Numbered from the stretch's first letter, positions 10,451 through 23,960 are shown. The stretch is DNA of 64,000 nt from Lunularia cruciata (GCA_948567375.1 OX419756.1:45956333-46020332); one strand, 5' to 3'. Translations and numbers: made by a program. Notes: a model not told the origin generated them from the letters alone.

Positions 10451-13300
10451 TTGAAAAAACTCCTAAGCTACTGTGCTATTTTATTTCTCCTTTTTTATTC
10501 ACTTTCTTCACTCTTCTCCTCATCTTCTTCTTTTCCTTTCTTCATCTCTAAAATTTCATTCAAGATTGATTGAAATTAAAGAAACCCTTTGTATTCTATT
10601 TCTTAAATCTTGTCTTACCATTCTAAATCATTGAGGATATCTACATAGTCTACATTTTTTCTCTATAAAAATATCTACATCATCTTCTTTCTCTGCATTC
10701 TCTCTTATTCTTCAATTGGGTAAAAAAGATTTTGAGAGTAAACTACCTCAAATTGAAATTCCAATACAATAAAAATTAGTTACACTTGCCATTGCAACAA
10801 AAATATTGAGATGTTGTCTTTTTACATCTCCTTTAGAAATATGGTAAAAAGAAACTAAATGACCTTGAACTTTGTAACTTATGTCACCTAGCAAGTATGA
10901 TGATGATGCTCAAATAAATGAATTTTAGTTTGTGAAGACATATGAGGCCATAGAAGAGTTTTGAAGACATATATCATGAAACTACAAATTTATCTTGTAA
11001 AAGAACTAGAGAACTTTCTTCTTATTACAATGAGCTACTTGCTCATTCAAGAAGTGATTGAATTTGCATCAAAAAATAGAGGCTAAGAAAAATAAGTAGA
11101 TTGCAATCAATGAGACCAAAGGCATCAAGGAGAATCCTTTGGCAACAAATGTTCCAGATATCAACCTCCTCTCTTCAGCGTCTAGCACTAAACTTCATGG
11201 TCAAGTCTGCTTTCAATCAGGGTTAGTACTTGTTTTCTTTGAACATGTTTAAAACCCATCAAAACTCCACAAACAAGAAAAGACTGTGATATAGATACTT
11301 CAGTCTCCTTGTTGATAAGAAATTTTAGCACTGCATAGTTTACTTGGAAGTCAAGCTCTATTCTTGCATAGAAGACAAAATTTCTGCCTAGAGATAATAC
11401 TAGAGTTTGCTTGTGGTATAGATCATTCCTACTTATTCTCTTTGGGTAGTGAAGGAATTCTTTTTCTATTGATCTGGATTGTTTCTTGTTTTTGTAATCA
11501 GATGATCTTTCTACTCCTCATCCCATTGAGATAAAATTGCTCCACTTGGTTTGTTGGAACCACATATACACATTGGGAGCTTTTGGACTTGATTTGGACT
11601 AGTTGAGATAGGTGCTATGACAAAGTACTTTTTGAGTGCATTTTATGTAAATTTACATTCCAATGTCCATTGATACTTGGTAAGCATTTGAAGGAGAATT
11701 GCTAATAGTTTTGCACTTCTTTTTAACAATGCAAATATTCTACATATCCTAAGAAACTTGTCAGTTTTAGGATGCTGTTAGGTATCTTTGACCATCATGG
11801 TTATTGTTGATTTTGTCAAGATTGAAATTCAATCATTCCGTGGACATTACAAGTCCTACAAGTCTTACAAATGAAAACCAAAATTTTTCTTAATCAAAAG
11901 TCTATCAAAATTTATAAATTTAAAAAGCCTTTCTTAAGATATAAATATACAGAAAAAACAAGGATTTATTTCTATATGGTTTTTAGATAGGTTCTACATT
12001 ATAAGGTGAAATTAATTGATATTATTAGAAGAAAATACTAAAGTTATTGATGGTCAATTATAATCAATATCAGATAGTTTAACATATGTCAATAGAAAAT
12101 GAGAGTAATATCAAATAATGTACATGATTGATTTTTTGGATAATTCTATATAATATATGAATTTATATGTTCCAATTTCATTAAAAGATGATGTTAAAGT
12201 GAATTTGTTTTTGTAAATGTCGTGTATTATTCTCTTTAGGCCCGTATATTGTTCCTTCACAATATTGCTTTGATTATCTAAATATACTCCTACAGACTTT
12301 ACATGTATTTTCTCAAATCAATACATTATGCCTGATACTAATCTCTTCTCTGTTTTTCCTTATTGTTTGCTTTGCTCAAATATTTTCTCAATTCTCTTTC
12401 CCTTTGCAGGTTACTGTAGGTTGTAGAATTGTGTCAAATATTAATGTATCGGAACATATGCATGTGAGTGTGAGTGTTCTCTTTTTCTATTCACAAATTA
12501 ATGTGGTTTCACCAGTATCTCGGCAAGTAGATATGAGAGAGAATACACTGTAAATTTTTGTCCAGACTTCTGCTTCATAAAGCTTCATTTCTTGGGAATA
12601 GATTGATATTCTTGTGTATGGTGAACGATGACTGTTGTGAACGTACTCCTTTAATCGGATGTATCAACTCTTGAGCAACATTTTATAGACATAACATGTT
12701 TGTTTACAATTTTATTGCAAATGGATATAATTTTCAATCTCAATTCCTTTGGAAGATTTTGATCTTGAACAGTGCAACCTTTTTTGTAAACCAAATACGA
12801 TCGACTTTGACTTCGATCCGCCTATCTGCACAAAGCTAAGTTGGCTCAAACTAATCCATTTTAGGACTGGTGTGAAGTTTCTGTATGAGGAGTTTCAACA
12901 TATGAGGAGCGGAAATGAATTTTTAACACCCAATACATAATATTCTGATAGAAATACAGCCGATGTAAATGATTCCAGAGTCCAAAACTTAACATCTTCT
13001 GGGATGTCGTTACAAGGAAGTAAGGAAAATATGTGATTTCATTTGTTTTGTAATTTGCAAGATTTGATTACCTTATTGGATCAAATAAAATGTGAATGCA
13101 CAATTCAAAGAAATTATTTTATTTGTTCAAGTTATAGAGTACATTAAATTTTCTAAAACATTTATCCATATAAAATAAATTTTACACTTTCAGAAATATT
13201 TATCTGTATAAATAAATTTACTCTAAATTTAAATTTTATTCTTTTCTCTAGTTTCTTTCCTTATCTCTTCCAAAAAATTTGGTGTAATTTATATTTCTTA

Positions 13301-16117
13301 AATCGTAAATATCTCCCAATGTTCAGAGTCATCACCTCTCGCTTCTCTTACATCTGCCGGCTCTGCTGGCGGTGTTGAAACCCTCCATGTAAATGGTGTC
13401 TCAGTGATTGTAACCCATCCATAAGCCTTGTTACAAACCTGCAATCGTTGCTGTTATTCGAGAGATGAATACAATTGCCTACTACAAGTCTTAGGTTATC
13501 ACCAATCTAATCATGATTAGATGAACATCTATGAGATAAGGCGTACTTCTATCAGAGGGCATATTTGGATGTCTGACTGCATACTTAGCACGGGTTTAGA
13601 CCTGGCTTAATAATAATTAATGCTACTTCTCCGATCATCACATGCAGTAGTTGCGACTGGTTGGAAACAATAAGCGCATGTATCTACTTATATATGCTAC
13701 ATTTAAGGTTTCTCTATGATATCCACTGAAAGAATACAACTAACATGATGTATCAGATGATGCAAATTGTCTCCTAATCGACATGTAAGACCGAACGAAA
13801 TGGAGAAGAGTGAATATGATCACTCTGGCTATAGGCGCTTTTGTATCAACACTTTCAAAACTGTAGTACTGCTGTACCTCCTGTTCACTGACAGTCTTTG
13901 CAATCAACATCGTTAATATTCTCCTGGAGGATCTAGGAGCTATTGATTGCTACATAAGCTGCTCAGCATTCTGGAATTCTTCCAATAATGTTCAGACTAT
14001 AGATCCAATGCTGGTGGCGGGTACTCGTCGTGTATATTGCGCGATAAAGCTAAACTTCAATTCTATGAGAAAAACTGAAATTCTATAGACGTCCACTTTT
14101 TGAAAGGTATTTTCTAGTTTGCATATTTCCGATGTGTTGTAGGCATCTCCTTTTAGGAATGATGTACGGCCGAATTTTCAGCAAAGAGAAGAATTCCAGA
14201 TGTAGAGCTCGGTAGCAGTTTTGCTTCCGCTGATCCTACAAACGAGAGGGAATCCGATAATAAGATATTCTTATGAACAGACTGTACAGATGTACTGAAC
14301 ATGGATCCGGATATATCTATTAGTTGTTTTCCTGATCAAAAATTGAGATATTCTCGGTCTGATTTCGACCTCGGATGTGAGTTTGTTACATGACAGAATC
14401 CTGTAGCTAACTCGTTTCTGGATCATGGGATTTCTTTGCAGTGGCAGGGCATTCATGGCGGAACCTGCGCATGCGGCACGCTATTCGACCTCGTACAGTG
14501 CTGAGTAGCAGAGTATTAGGAGTTTCAAATATTCCTGGAAGATCAAAACTCTTGGGCGAAAGCCTGGATTGAGAGGATTTTGATTCGATTACTTGAAGAC
14601 CAATTATGATACGGAGGCGGCCATCGCTTGATTCCTATCATGGCATGCTCCCCCGCAAAGAGTGATGAGTAGGATAAGACCCCAAAGAATAATAAAAAGA
14701 CGATCCGACGATCCTATACATGTTTAATTCCTGTGGTGCGTTTGTGCGCATGCGTATATGTGTCCTATCGATGTCTGTGACCTGTGACAGCTTACATGTA
14801 TCGGGGCCAGTTGTATTTGTGCCCAAGCAACTGCAGAGGACAATGGACAGATTGCACTCCTATTTTGGATGAGCCGTTTCAGCTTCTGGTCCGTTCCTTG
14901 AATAACTACAAACCTTGTAGTTTCCGTTGATCGAGTTACACTTGATGTCGGATCTTTTTGACCATGATTGAGCACCACTGAAACGGGTTATGTACATGTG
15001 AGCATATCACGTGTACAGTAAAAGCATCATTCGTTTTGAACGGCATCGAGACCTGTTTAAGTGATGTACGACCATGAGTTATTAACCCGTATCTATTATA
15101 AATTTACTGATCTTGGCCTGAGTCATGGTCCACAAGACATCAACAAAGAAGCTCCATCATCTGTGATTCTTCTTTGGAAAAGATAACGATACTTTACTGC
15201 ACCGGTTAGGGCGGTATCACTTTTAACTGATCCAAGCGAGCAAGGTCATCATGCTCTGGTTCTCGTAATCAAGATGCATCCGGAGGATGATTTAATCTTC
15301 GATTCTAGATTCTGTCAGCACATTGAGAATGTTTCGGCAACTGTTATCCGTCAGGACTATTCCTGACCATTTGGGAAATGGTTTGAAGTAGTCTAAACTT
15401 GTTTCACAGAGCGATAATTCTCACATGAGAGACTCAAGAGAAAGAAATACCACTGCACGAATTCTATCTGAACCTCTGGGCGGACTGGCCTACCTACCTG
15501 GCCAAACTGAATGCTGTCCCGCGTACGTGAAAGTTAAGAATTAGGAAATGCAAACGCAAGAACATGAAATTCCGTTTTCCCCACATTGAAAACAAGGTAT
15601 AAGTTCAAAGAACATATGCAATATAAAGTACAATTCTCTTATCCGTGCTAGTGTATCAGATTTTTCATCGATCACAATCCATTTACACGGACCAAAAGCT
15701 AGCCTACCTTTCTCTTGTATAAGCTTAGGATCTTTGGAACCGCATTGCGATATCATCTAATATACAAGTGTCAGCCATTGCAAATCCTTCTAAATCATCA
15801 AGATCTCGAACTAACTGAATACGTGTACGAATTCTAAAACACAGCTCTAGCTTATGCGCGTGCTGATCAACTAATCCAGTAGTCCTCAGACTCCATCCTA
15901 TTTTGGCTTGACCTTACTCATACTCCTGCATCTCTATTTTTGCGCTTAGGACTTCATGGTTTCTTCAACTCCTGATGTGTAGACAGGGAGAGAAACCCAG
16001 ATCCTGTACCTTGCGCAGAGAGATATTATATCTGGCTCACCCTATTAACTATAGAGGATCAGGCCAACAAAGATCGAGGAGTATGACATGATTTTCCTTT
16101 GACTACAATCCGGATGT
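13301..16117. other. No gene recognised; base composition like the neighbouring genic DNA
   Basis: By eye this stretch is less AT-rich than 7.7-13.3 kb and resembles the DNA around the LRR gene, but no open frame above about 85 codons and no domain is visible. It may hold 3' flanking sequence of the LRR gene, short exons that I could not place, or a non-coding transcript. Confidence 0.35.
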
Positions 16118-17299
16118 TTAATCCTTCAGCAAGTCGACTAATTTGTCATTGCGCTTCATGAAGCGCTCAGCATTGCTTTCCATAGATTTAGTCGGCCATT
16201 TGACCTGAATCTCAGCAACTAGAAAAGTATTGTTTCGATATGCCCTTATCAACGCATTCGCGCTAGTGTTCGTGTTATCAGAACCGGACGCAGACAGAAT
16301 TCTGAGACTATGAAGATGGCCTTCTTCCAATAACGAAGCCATCTCAAGCAGACCTTTCTCTCCCATACCGACACTGTTTAACGAGAGAACCTGCAAGCTG
16401 TTCAAATTGTTTGATCTAAGAGCTCCTGAAAGTGCAATCAGCCCTTCGTCCCCCATTTTGTTAAAAGAAAGATCCAAGGACAGCAGGGAATAGAAGTGTG
16501 GTGACAGCAGTGCGCTTGCAATGGCCCTGGCACCCTCAACTCCTAGTGTGCAACCCCACAGGCAGAGTGACTTCAAGCAGCCTCTCACCATACCTGTTTC
16601 CAGTGCTCTCATGATGCTTATCACTCCCTTCTCTTCCACAAGACGTTGTAGCATCAAATCCTCCAGAAGTGCAAGCTTTCCGGTTTGAAAAGCAATACCT
16701 AGAGCATCTGCGCCCTCGAGCTTAAAGCCGTCGGATTTAGATCCCAGGTGCAACGATTTCAGCGCCGGGACGTGACCAGATCCTAGAGCACCTGCGACTG
16801 CGTATAGTCCAACGTCCCCAATGTCGTTGGTTTCAAGGTGAAGTGTGTGCAAGCATGACAATTTTCCTGATTCAATGGCATCCGCCAGGAATTTGGCACC
16901 GCCTGCACGGAGACCACAATTGACCAGTTTCAACACAAAGACTCTTCCCAAATTGCCCTTCTTGATAGCCACTGAAAGCTGTTGCATTTGACTCTCCTCA
17001 ATCAAAGTATCGGACAGAATCACGGTCTCGAGACGGAGAAAAGGACGTTGTTGAAGCGCTCCTGTGAGAGCCCCAAAATTTGGAAGGGCTGTACTGTTGG
17101 GGAATGATGAAAGCCCAGATTTGCTAGGAGAGTCCATACGCAGCAAGTAACGTGTCAGATGAAGCTCAGTCGCTCGGTCCAGCTCTTGTACAATTCTCAT
17201 TTCATCTTCCTTCAGTGATTCAGGGGTCAATTTTTCCAGAATCCCCAAAATCACCGCGCTCGGTGAAGACCTCGGAGACATGTTGGATATCATTGCCAT
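16118..17299 (-). CDS. Leucine-rich repeat protein, ribonuclease-inhibitor type (393 aa)
   Basis: A single coding exon. From about residue 88 to 357 it is built of roughly nine 28-31-residue repeats of the RI type, visible as LHTLHLETNDIGDVGL, LKSLCLWGCTLGVEGA, LLSLDLSFNKMGDEGL and LQVLSLNSVGMGEKGL, each followed by an Ala/Leu-rich helix. Such repeats form a curved solenoid for protein binding; a cytosolic or nuclear scaffold role is inferred, since no signal peptide, membrane segment, NACHT, NB-ARC, kinase or F-box is seen. The N-terminal 85 residues are unrecognised and the tail is Lys-rich. The frame stays open upstream to 17353, but that first codon is TTG and a 3' splice site lies at 17335, so the ATG at 17297-17299 is chosen. 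RI-type LRRs are less usual in plants than receptor-type LRRs. Confidence 0.8.
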   Translation of the reverse strand: MAMISNMSPRSSPSAVILGILEKLTPESLKEDEMRIVQELDRATELHLTRYLLRMDSPSKSGLSSFPNSTALPNFGALTGALQQRPFLRLETVILSDTLIEESQMQQLSVAIKKGNLGRVFVLKLVNCGLRAGGAKFLADAIESGKLSCLHTLHLETNDIGDVGLYAVAGALGSGHVPALKSLHLGSKSDGFKLEGADALGIAFQTGKLALLEDLMLQRLVEEKGVISIMRALETGMVRGCLKSLCLWGCTLGVEGARAIASALLSPHFYSLLSLDLSFNKMGDEGLIALSGALRSNNLNSLQVLSLNSVGMGEKGLLEMASLLEEGHLHSLRILSASGSDNTNTSANALIRAYRNNTFLVAEIQVKWPTKSMESNAERFMKRNDKLVDLLKD

Positions 17300-17334
17300 T
17301 GCAGGGAGAGGATCAAAAACTCCAGAGAATGAAC

Positions 17335-17663
17335 CTGCATAGACAAATGACAATCAACGATAAGAGGAACGCAGGACAGATTATTAAACTAAACTTATAA
17401 ACTGATGAAACTTGATTGAGAATTTTCTGTATCATATACTCGCATACACTGCAAACTTCCCAAGTATTCCCGATTCATTAGGAAGCAAGCGGAATGCTGC
17501 TTGATATGAAGCATAATGAATGGCTCTTTATATTGCAATATGTATGTGTTCGATGATGCGAATTAAAACTGAGAATAAAAATGTCTGTTATTTCAAACTC
17601 CATTGAGAGAGGATCCAAGGGCTTGTGATTGAGATTTGTTGGTAACGAGGAAACTACACTCAC
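17335..17663 (-). other. Predicted 5'UTR intron of the LRR gene
   Basis: On the minus strand, CCATACG is followed by a consensus donor GTGAGT at 17663, and TTTGTCTATGCAG ends at 17335 as acceptor, giving a 329-nt GT-AG intron. The exon upstream of the donor (from 17664) has no in-frame ATG that stays open through the junction, so it is read as untranslated leader. This agrees with translation starting at 17299. Confidence 0.6.
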
Positions 17664-20600
17664 CGTATGGATGAATCTGCTCAAGAAGGAACTGGGATAA
17701 AACAAGAGGGATGGACTCAAGAACCGAATGAGCTTCGCCCTAATTTTCACACGAAATCGAGAGAATGAAAGGGCTAGCTATTGGTTCGGACAATGAGCCA
17801 AGCGCACCTTATCAAGGGATTGGCCCTCAGAGAACAGTAAGACTGCAAAGTAAGAAAGGAATCGCGTGTATTTGAGACCAGCTCAGGACACGAGCTCAGC
17901 TCCAGTGCTCAGGGCCCTCGGAGCCACAGAGGGAAATGCATGCGGCCCCTGACTCCGCCGTTCCTTCATCAAGTGCACACTGCCAGTGTAGCTCAGCTAA
18001 CACTATGGATGCTGCCTGCGGAAGCCAATTAAAAGAGTTCCACACCAGATTTGGGAAGCTTTCTCTCTAGTTACAAGACTACAGTTCCCACCTGCAACAA
18101 TTCTCCGACCCCTTCCGTTCACATAAAGTTTCTGGACATCCATATCCGATCGATGTGCTGCGTATTCCACTGAATTTTGACGCACAGAATTAGCAAAAAC
18201 CTTGCAGTTAAGTAGATCTCATCCGCATATTTCTTGTCCTAGTGAATAGGAAACCCCCTTGTTTTCAGCAAAGATTTAAAACAAATGCCCTAACCAAGAC
18301 TAAAGGGGCAATCCATGAATACCTTGCAAGTGACCAGAGTTCTTCACTGTTGCTATCACTGCACTGAGGAGTCGGATGGTGGCCTGATGAAGAACGATCA
18401 TCTTCGTTCACGTGCACGGTTGACTACAGCAACAGGAGCAGTGTACCCGTATTATGTACGTTGTGTAACCAGCCAATCTATTCAGGTAAATCATTTTCAT
18501 CGAACACAATGAAACGGAGAACCCCCAGAAGATAAAAAGTTGGCCGTAGGATTTGTAATACTGAATTGTAGAGTAACCCTTGTTTACTAAGCTCATAGAT
18601 CGAGCCTACGCACGACTGGAATCCAGATCTGGAGCAGTGACGTTATGTGTAATCATATCAGAACAATGACCAGGTCTTTGGGGCTTATGCTCCACAAGCA
18701 TCCCGTTTACAGCTAGTCAAAGATTCGTTAAGAACTGGGACACTCGAGGCTCATATCTTCTGTCACTAGACAATCTCATATGTAGATAAACTGATGCCAG
18801 TTGCTGATCAGGTTAATATACTTCTTGAGTCAAGTCTGTAAACGTGAGGGGGTTTACAATCTGGAGCCCGCGGCATCTGCAAGCCTATATAGTTGCAGGC
18901 TCATTGCAGATGAGGATCTGTCCCATAGACATTTTGCACATGCGAGGCTCTGGAGGAGTCCCCATACCTCACCGACCGTAGCTAGCATTCTCCCTTTAAC
19001 TATTCTCTAGTTGCCCAATTTCCTGGTTGGTTGCTACGAGATCTTCATCATGGTGTGTTGGCCATAGCAGATCACGTGGTCTTTAGCCAGCTCTTGTACT
19101 TCCCATGGCCAGACAGTTTCGGAGTAAACGGTTTCCCATTTGTCACAAGAATTCGTGGGCGTAGGGTTCAGCGTGATAATTGAATCGCTATGATGAATTA
19201 GAGTCATCGCTGCTAATTGAATCTTTACGATGGACTACATTCACTCGGATAAGCCTCGTAGTTAGTCACGGTAATATCGTTGTGGTACCTCCAAATCTCA
19301 AAAATGAACCCCATCTGAGGACAGCCTGACAACGTTGCGATCGCAGTTCTCGCATTATGATCGGTTACTTCCTGGTACAGACCTCTTATTCTTCAACTTC
19401 AAGGAACAGTTAAACTGCTGTTCTACCCCTGCTGCGCCTTGTGCTTAGCCTCACTTGTTCTTGAGAACTTGACCAATCTGGATTGAGCGATCTTGGAGCC
19501 TTGCAAGTACGTTTCTACCTTACTCTTAGCTCTGCTTTTCACTCCACCAACAAAGAATGTTTGGATCCACTCCAAAATATCAAATCCTATTTCGAATTTC
19601 GAAAAGGTCAAGCTCGCAGCACATCCTACCGCTGTTGGAGGGAAGTACTCTGCGAAGAATTACCGACCGATTGCCAGTCACCCCCTTCTATGTATGTACA
19701 GACACGGTTCGATTCAATTTGTAAGTGCAATTTAGTCACTGCGGATTCCGCGTGAAGATTATGAAGTACTCTTGGTGAAACTTGATGACGTATCGACACT
19801 CTCTATGAGCAGTCATATAAAACAGATGTGGGGTTACATTGGCCGGGTGTTGCAACTGGTGGAGTAATTATCCATCTGATGTTAGAAGGAGAGGTATGGT
19901 CGAAAGTCCGTAGAATAGGACACGGTTCTAATCACCTCAGGAGATGCTCTGCGCCTCGTGATCATCACGCAACGGATTATGGTGGGCTTGAGCTCAGATA
20001 CATGAATCTCATGACATCCCTCATTCCTGGAATTTATTCATAAGGAAGTGGTTCCTCAGGCTAGAATATCGTATCCTGATTCCAGTTTTTACCCAGCGCG
20101 AATAAATTACAACGTGTCTTCCAACAATTGCGGTATATATAATCCTCAATATGTTGCACCTCCCACCGAGCTGTGAGGGTAATTACGACGTCGATGGTCT
20201 TCATAGTCCAGCGCAACTGTTGCTCTTTCCTCCTCATCCCGTCATGCTCAGTGAAATGCTGTTGGTGAAGGACTTCAGCGCATTCCACCTATCTACAAAT
20301 TCATTCAAGCTAAAGGGACCAGGCTACTTGATCAATTTCCAAAACTCAGCTTTCCATGTCCCTGATTGTGATTGACTACAGATGCGAACTTGCTTAACGA
20401 TACACGCCAAAATTCAGACTTTTAAAACTGAGATCTCATCCACCACGTCCGCAGGAAAGACTTAGGCAACATCCATCTTTCAGGGATTTCCGGAGACTTC
20501 CTGAGATGCTCGGGAGAGCGTGGAGACGGGAGGGGAGAGGAAAGAAATACATTGTCGAGTGTTCTCTCGCATTTAGCATTTGAATGAAATTTTGTGTCTT

Positions 20601-20900
20601 TTGGTTTCAATTTAGGTTTCACTCTTTAGATTCAAGACTAACGAAAATTGAAAAGAAAGTCAACTGGAGTTTTAGATTTTTTTAAGAGGGTTTAGAGCGA
20701 GCGGAATATGTTGAGATGAGAGTGATTGGGAAATTTTATTTGAAATTTTATGAAATTTTATTTTTTATTTATGCATTCTTTTTTCATAATTAAATTGTTT
20801 TGGAATTTAGTTTTAAAATTATTGAAATATAAATTGAAAATTTATAGTTATTAGTATTTAGAGAGATGGTGTTTTTTGTTGTATAATATAGATTATGGTT
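17664..20900. other. LRR-gene leader and promoter side, otherwise no gene recognised
   Basis: The first few hundred bases should hold exon 1 and the promoter of the LRR gene; no clear TATA element was found. From 17.9 to 20.4 kb there are only short open frames with no recognisable domain. From about 20.6 kb the DNA becomes AT-rich (repeated GAAATTTTAT near 20740) and leads into the LINE-like remnant. Confidence 0.35.
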
Positions 20901-21189
20901 TTGCAACCATATGGATATATGAAGAAGAACATTATGTGTTACTATCATTGTTCTTGTGCTAGCCATGGTTACACCTCCCCATGTGATGCGGCTCGAGATA
21001 CACCGTACCCGGTGTATTCTCTATAGTTTACCTCACAAGGAGTAATGACCTATGTGTGAAGTATATACAAAGACTATGAGTGAACCACTCTTGATATTTA
21101 CATGAGTCAAGCAACCACATCGACAGCAAAGACACTCGGGATTATGCCCGGTTCCTTTATCCTTTCGTTAGCATCTTAGGGATACCAAT

Positions 21190-23960
21190 CAAGTTGTGTG
21201 AATGGTTAGCTTTTCCAACGGATTACATTTTGGGGTTATTTGAAATTAGTTTTCCATGTCCATATCTATTCCATAAGCTACCTCGTACACTCCATGATAA
21301 GGCTTGTCCGGCTTCTTGCCTACTACTTGATCATTTGGCATTTGATCCCTTGGACAAGTTAGCATGGTTCATATTCCTCTTACTCACTTGATGGTGTCTT
21401 CATTATGCTAGAGGGGGATATGCGGGGCATAGAGAGGCAGTTGCTAGATTTCATCTATTCCGAGCTGGGGATTGTACGGCCTTATAGGAGAAGTTTATTA
21501 GGACTGCACGTTTTAGGAGACAGGTTTTGCCACTGGGTACCACAAAGTCCACTCGATTATGATGGTGTAGAACATTGGGTTAGGTGGAAGAGTTTAGTAG
21601 AGCAGCATGAGCGCTATATCCTTTGTCTATGGCTAGACCTACGGATTAGACTATCTTTTCCCCACATTCACTACATCCTATGGTAGGAGAAGGATTACCA
21701 CTAGAGGTCTTAGAATGAGCCTGAGCAGTCTTTATGTCTTGATAGGTCGCATTGTGCACTACCTCTCGCCTTTCCTCAAGAGGCTTGTCAAGGATGGTAT
21801 ATGAGCATCTTAGAGATTTCTTTTAGGCATATGATCCTTCTAATGGTTTTATCGGTTGTTTCAGGTGACTACAACAATAACAAGAGGAGATGTTCCTATA
21901 TCTATTAGTCAGGTATTAGATACTAGTTGACTTCTCGCAATGGAGAAGAACACAAAAGCATTAGACCAATTGCTATTGGAGAGATCTTTTTATGCTTGGT
22001 CAGCCGCACCATTGTACTTCAACATTGTTTTCACTTTTGACAGCACCTCGGTCCATATTAGTTTGGAATAGCTACACTAGGAGGATGTGAGGCTATATCT
22101 TTAGGCATTAGTGAACTTCTAGATATCCCTCCAAAGTGGATCATCCTACACGTGGATGTTGAGAATGCTTTTGGATCCTTGGCAAGTCTTATTCCTTTTT
22201 TGCGGTCTTTTTATGGCTATCATACTTTCCCTTTACTACCAATATGGTTGTTCACAAGAGGGAGTCATCATCTAGGAGTCAACTATTGGTACACATCAAG
22301 GATATCCTTTAGGGGGATCTTTATTTGCCATGGCTCACTTTAGAGCTCTACTATCTACTACTTTGGCCATGCCAGGTTGTGTATTTCTCTCCTTGGTAGA
22401 TGATACACACATCGTGGACCATGTAGATCAGATTAGGCATGCCTTTGACCACTTGACTACCGAGCTACATCTAGTAGGCTTGAGAGTCAAGGTATCAAAG
22501 TATAGGGCATGGTCCACTTTAGGTATCCCTTCTCACCTTGAGCTTCCAGAGGGATGTATTACATCTATAGATGGACTATGTGTCCTTGGAATGCCAATAG
22601 GATTCAAGGATTTTGTCACATGCTTCTTAGACATTGCCCTTGTAGAGGATGTTTTCCATGTGGATGACCTTCCATTACTAGGAGATCCGCTAGTGGCATT
22701 TGGTATACTCCCATCTAGTATTGCTTGTCAACCAATGTATCTTCTTTGCACAATTCTCCTCTCCTTGACCTTCCTATCATGTCTAAGAGCCTTTGATATG
22801 AGGATTATGGAAGTCTTTTGGTGATATTATTGGACCAAGGACATTTGAGTGCGTGATAAGGGATTTGGCACATAGACAGACAGACCTATTGATCTCATCT
22901 CGAGGGTTTTGTTTGCTATCCATGGAGGAAGTGGCACCTATGGCATTTTTGGGTAGTTGGGCTCTCTCGATAACCCTACTTTCCTTTCGTTTTGTGGTTG
23001 TTGATAGGCCGGTTTTGGAGACTTATGTGACAGAGGTGGAGGAGGGATCCTTTTCACTCCATATGTTATTATGGTGGATGAGAGATAGTCTATCTCCATG
23101 AGCACACAAGGATCTTCATATATTGCCTCATTATCGTCAGATTGGACTAGAGGTTTACAATCTTCCTTGATGGAGCTACAATGTGAGCATACACTACATT
23201 CTCTCTTAGTTGACTCGTCCTACTAGAGTAACATCTTTGCTCATGCTTCAGCAAGGATGCATGTTCTTGGATTCTAGCTCTATCGTGCATTAAGGCATTC
23301 AGACTTGCACCAACTACTTTCTTTACAGTGATGAGGTTTTGCCTAGGTTTGGTACACCCTTTTGCATCTTCATTACTCACTTGTGAGTGTACTTCTACAC
23401 TAGATGCACCAACGGTGCATATGATATTGTGTCCTTCTGGAGGATAGAGGATAACTACCCACGATGCTATTGGGGACATAGTGTTTGCTACGGCACAAGA
23501 GAGTGTATACTTGGCTTCGGGAGAGAGTTTGATGCTTTGTAGACAACACATGTTAGGGCAGACTTATACTGGGTCCGAGATGATCAAGTGATAATAGCGG
23601 ATGTCATGGTTACGTACCCTACAAGTGATACAGTCTCAGAGGGAGTGATTAACCATCCCCTTGGATGAGCAGCAAGTGCAACAATAGCGTGCAAGGTCTC
23701 CAAGTATAGGGGTATGCCGTGACGTCACCTCTTTGTTCCCCTAGCCTTGGAGTTATATGGAGCTATGGAAACAAAATTTGGTACATTTGTCAGGGAGTGC
23801 ATGAGGGCTTATCATGTTAGGCAAGGGGTAACACTCTCTCTCTCATACTTTGTAGTATATTTTAGACAGCGTGTGTCTATTGCGCTATAGAGGGCAGTGG
23901 TTGGTGCAATCCATAAGAGGCAAACACTCTAGTTGATGCTTCTTTAAAAGTTCCAATTGT
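21190..23960 (+). pseudogene. LINE-like retroelement remnant, copy 1: reverse transcriptase plus restriction-like endonuclease
   Basis: Decayed coding region with frameshifts and stops. Reverse transcriptase motifs occur in order: LHVDVENAFGSL near 22140 (catalytic Asp), THQGYPLGGSLFAMAHF near 22285 (the QGxPLGG block typical of non-LTR enzymes), and FLSLVDDTHIV near 22385 (the xxDD active site). About 760 bases separate the palm core from a C-terminal block at about 23552-23930 reading VIIADVMVTYP, IACKVSKY and HLFVPLALELYG. The D...DV / K / conserved PLA-E pattern suggests a PD-(D/E)XK fold, the restriction-like endonuclease (RLE) of R2-type elements. No LTRs or integrase flank it. The 5' boundary is uncertain; a tandem repeat follows at the 3' end. 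Confidence 0.75.

Larger units (their letters stand above)
7681..13300. other. AT-rich intergenic DNA, no gene recognised
   Basis: Long AT-rich stretch with only short open frames. It contains an (AT)n microsatellite and two two-copy duplications listed separately. Between 10.0 and 10.26 kb a degenerate motif resembling AATTGC.......TTCTAGCC recurs four or so times. Nothing supports a coding exon. Confidence 0.4.

Noticed and set aside
12749-12940. Plus-strand 63-codon frame, considered an exon
   Set aside because: Begins at TTG in AT-rich DNA, with no flanking splice partners or domain.
17478-17750. Minus-strand 90-codon frame upstream of the LRR gene
   Set aside because: Starts at GTG, runs across a consensus splice donor at 17663, and its phase does not fit the LRR exon.
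19423-19755. Overlapping open frames on both strands, considered a gag fragment
   Set aside because: No zinc knuckle or conserved gag motif; three overlapping frames of similar length suggest chance.
23147-23551. Minus-strand open frame of 134 codons
   Set aside because: Antisense to the LINE-like remnant; no domain.
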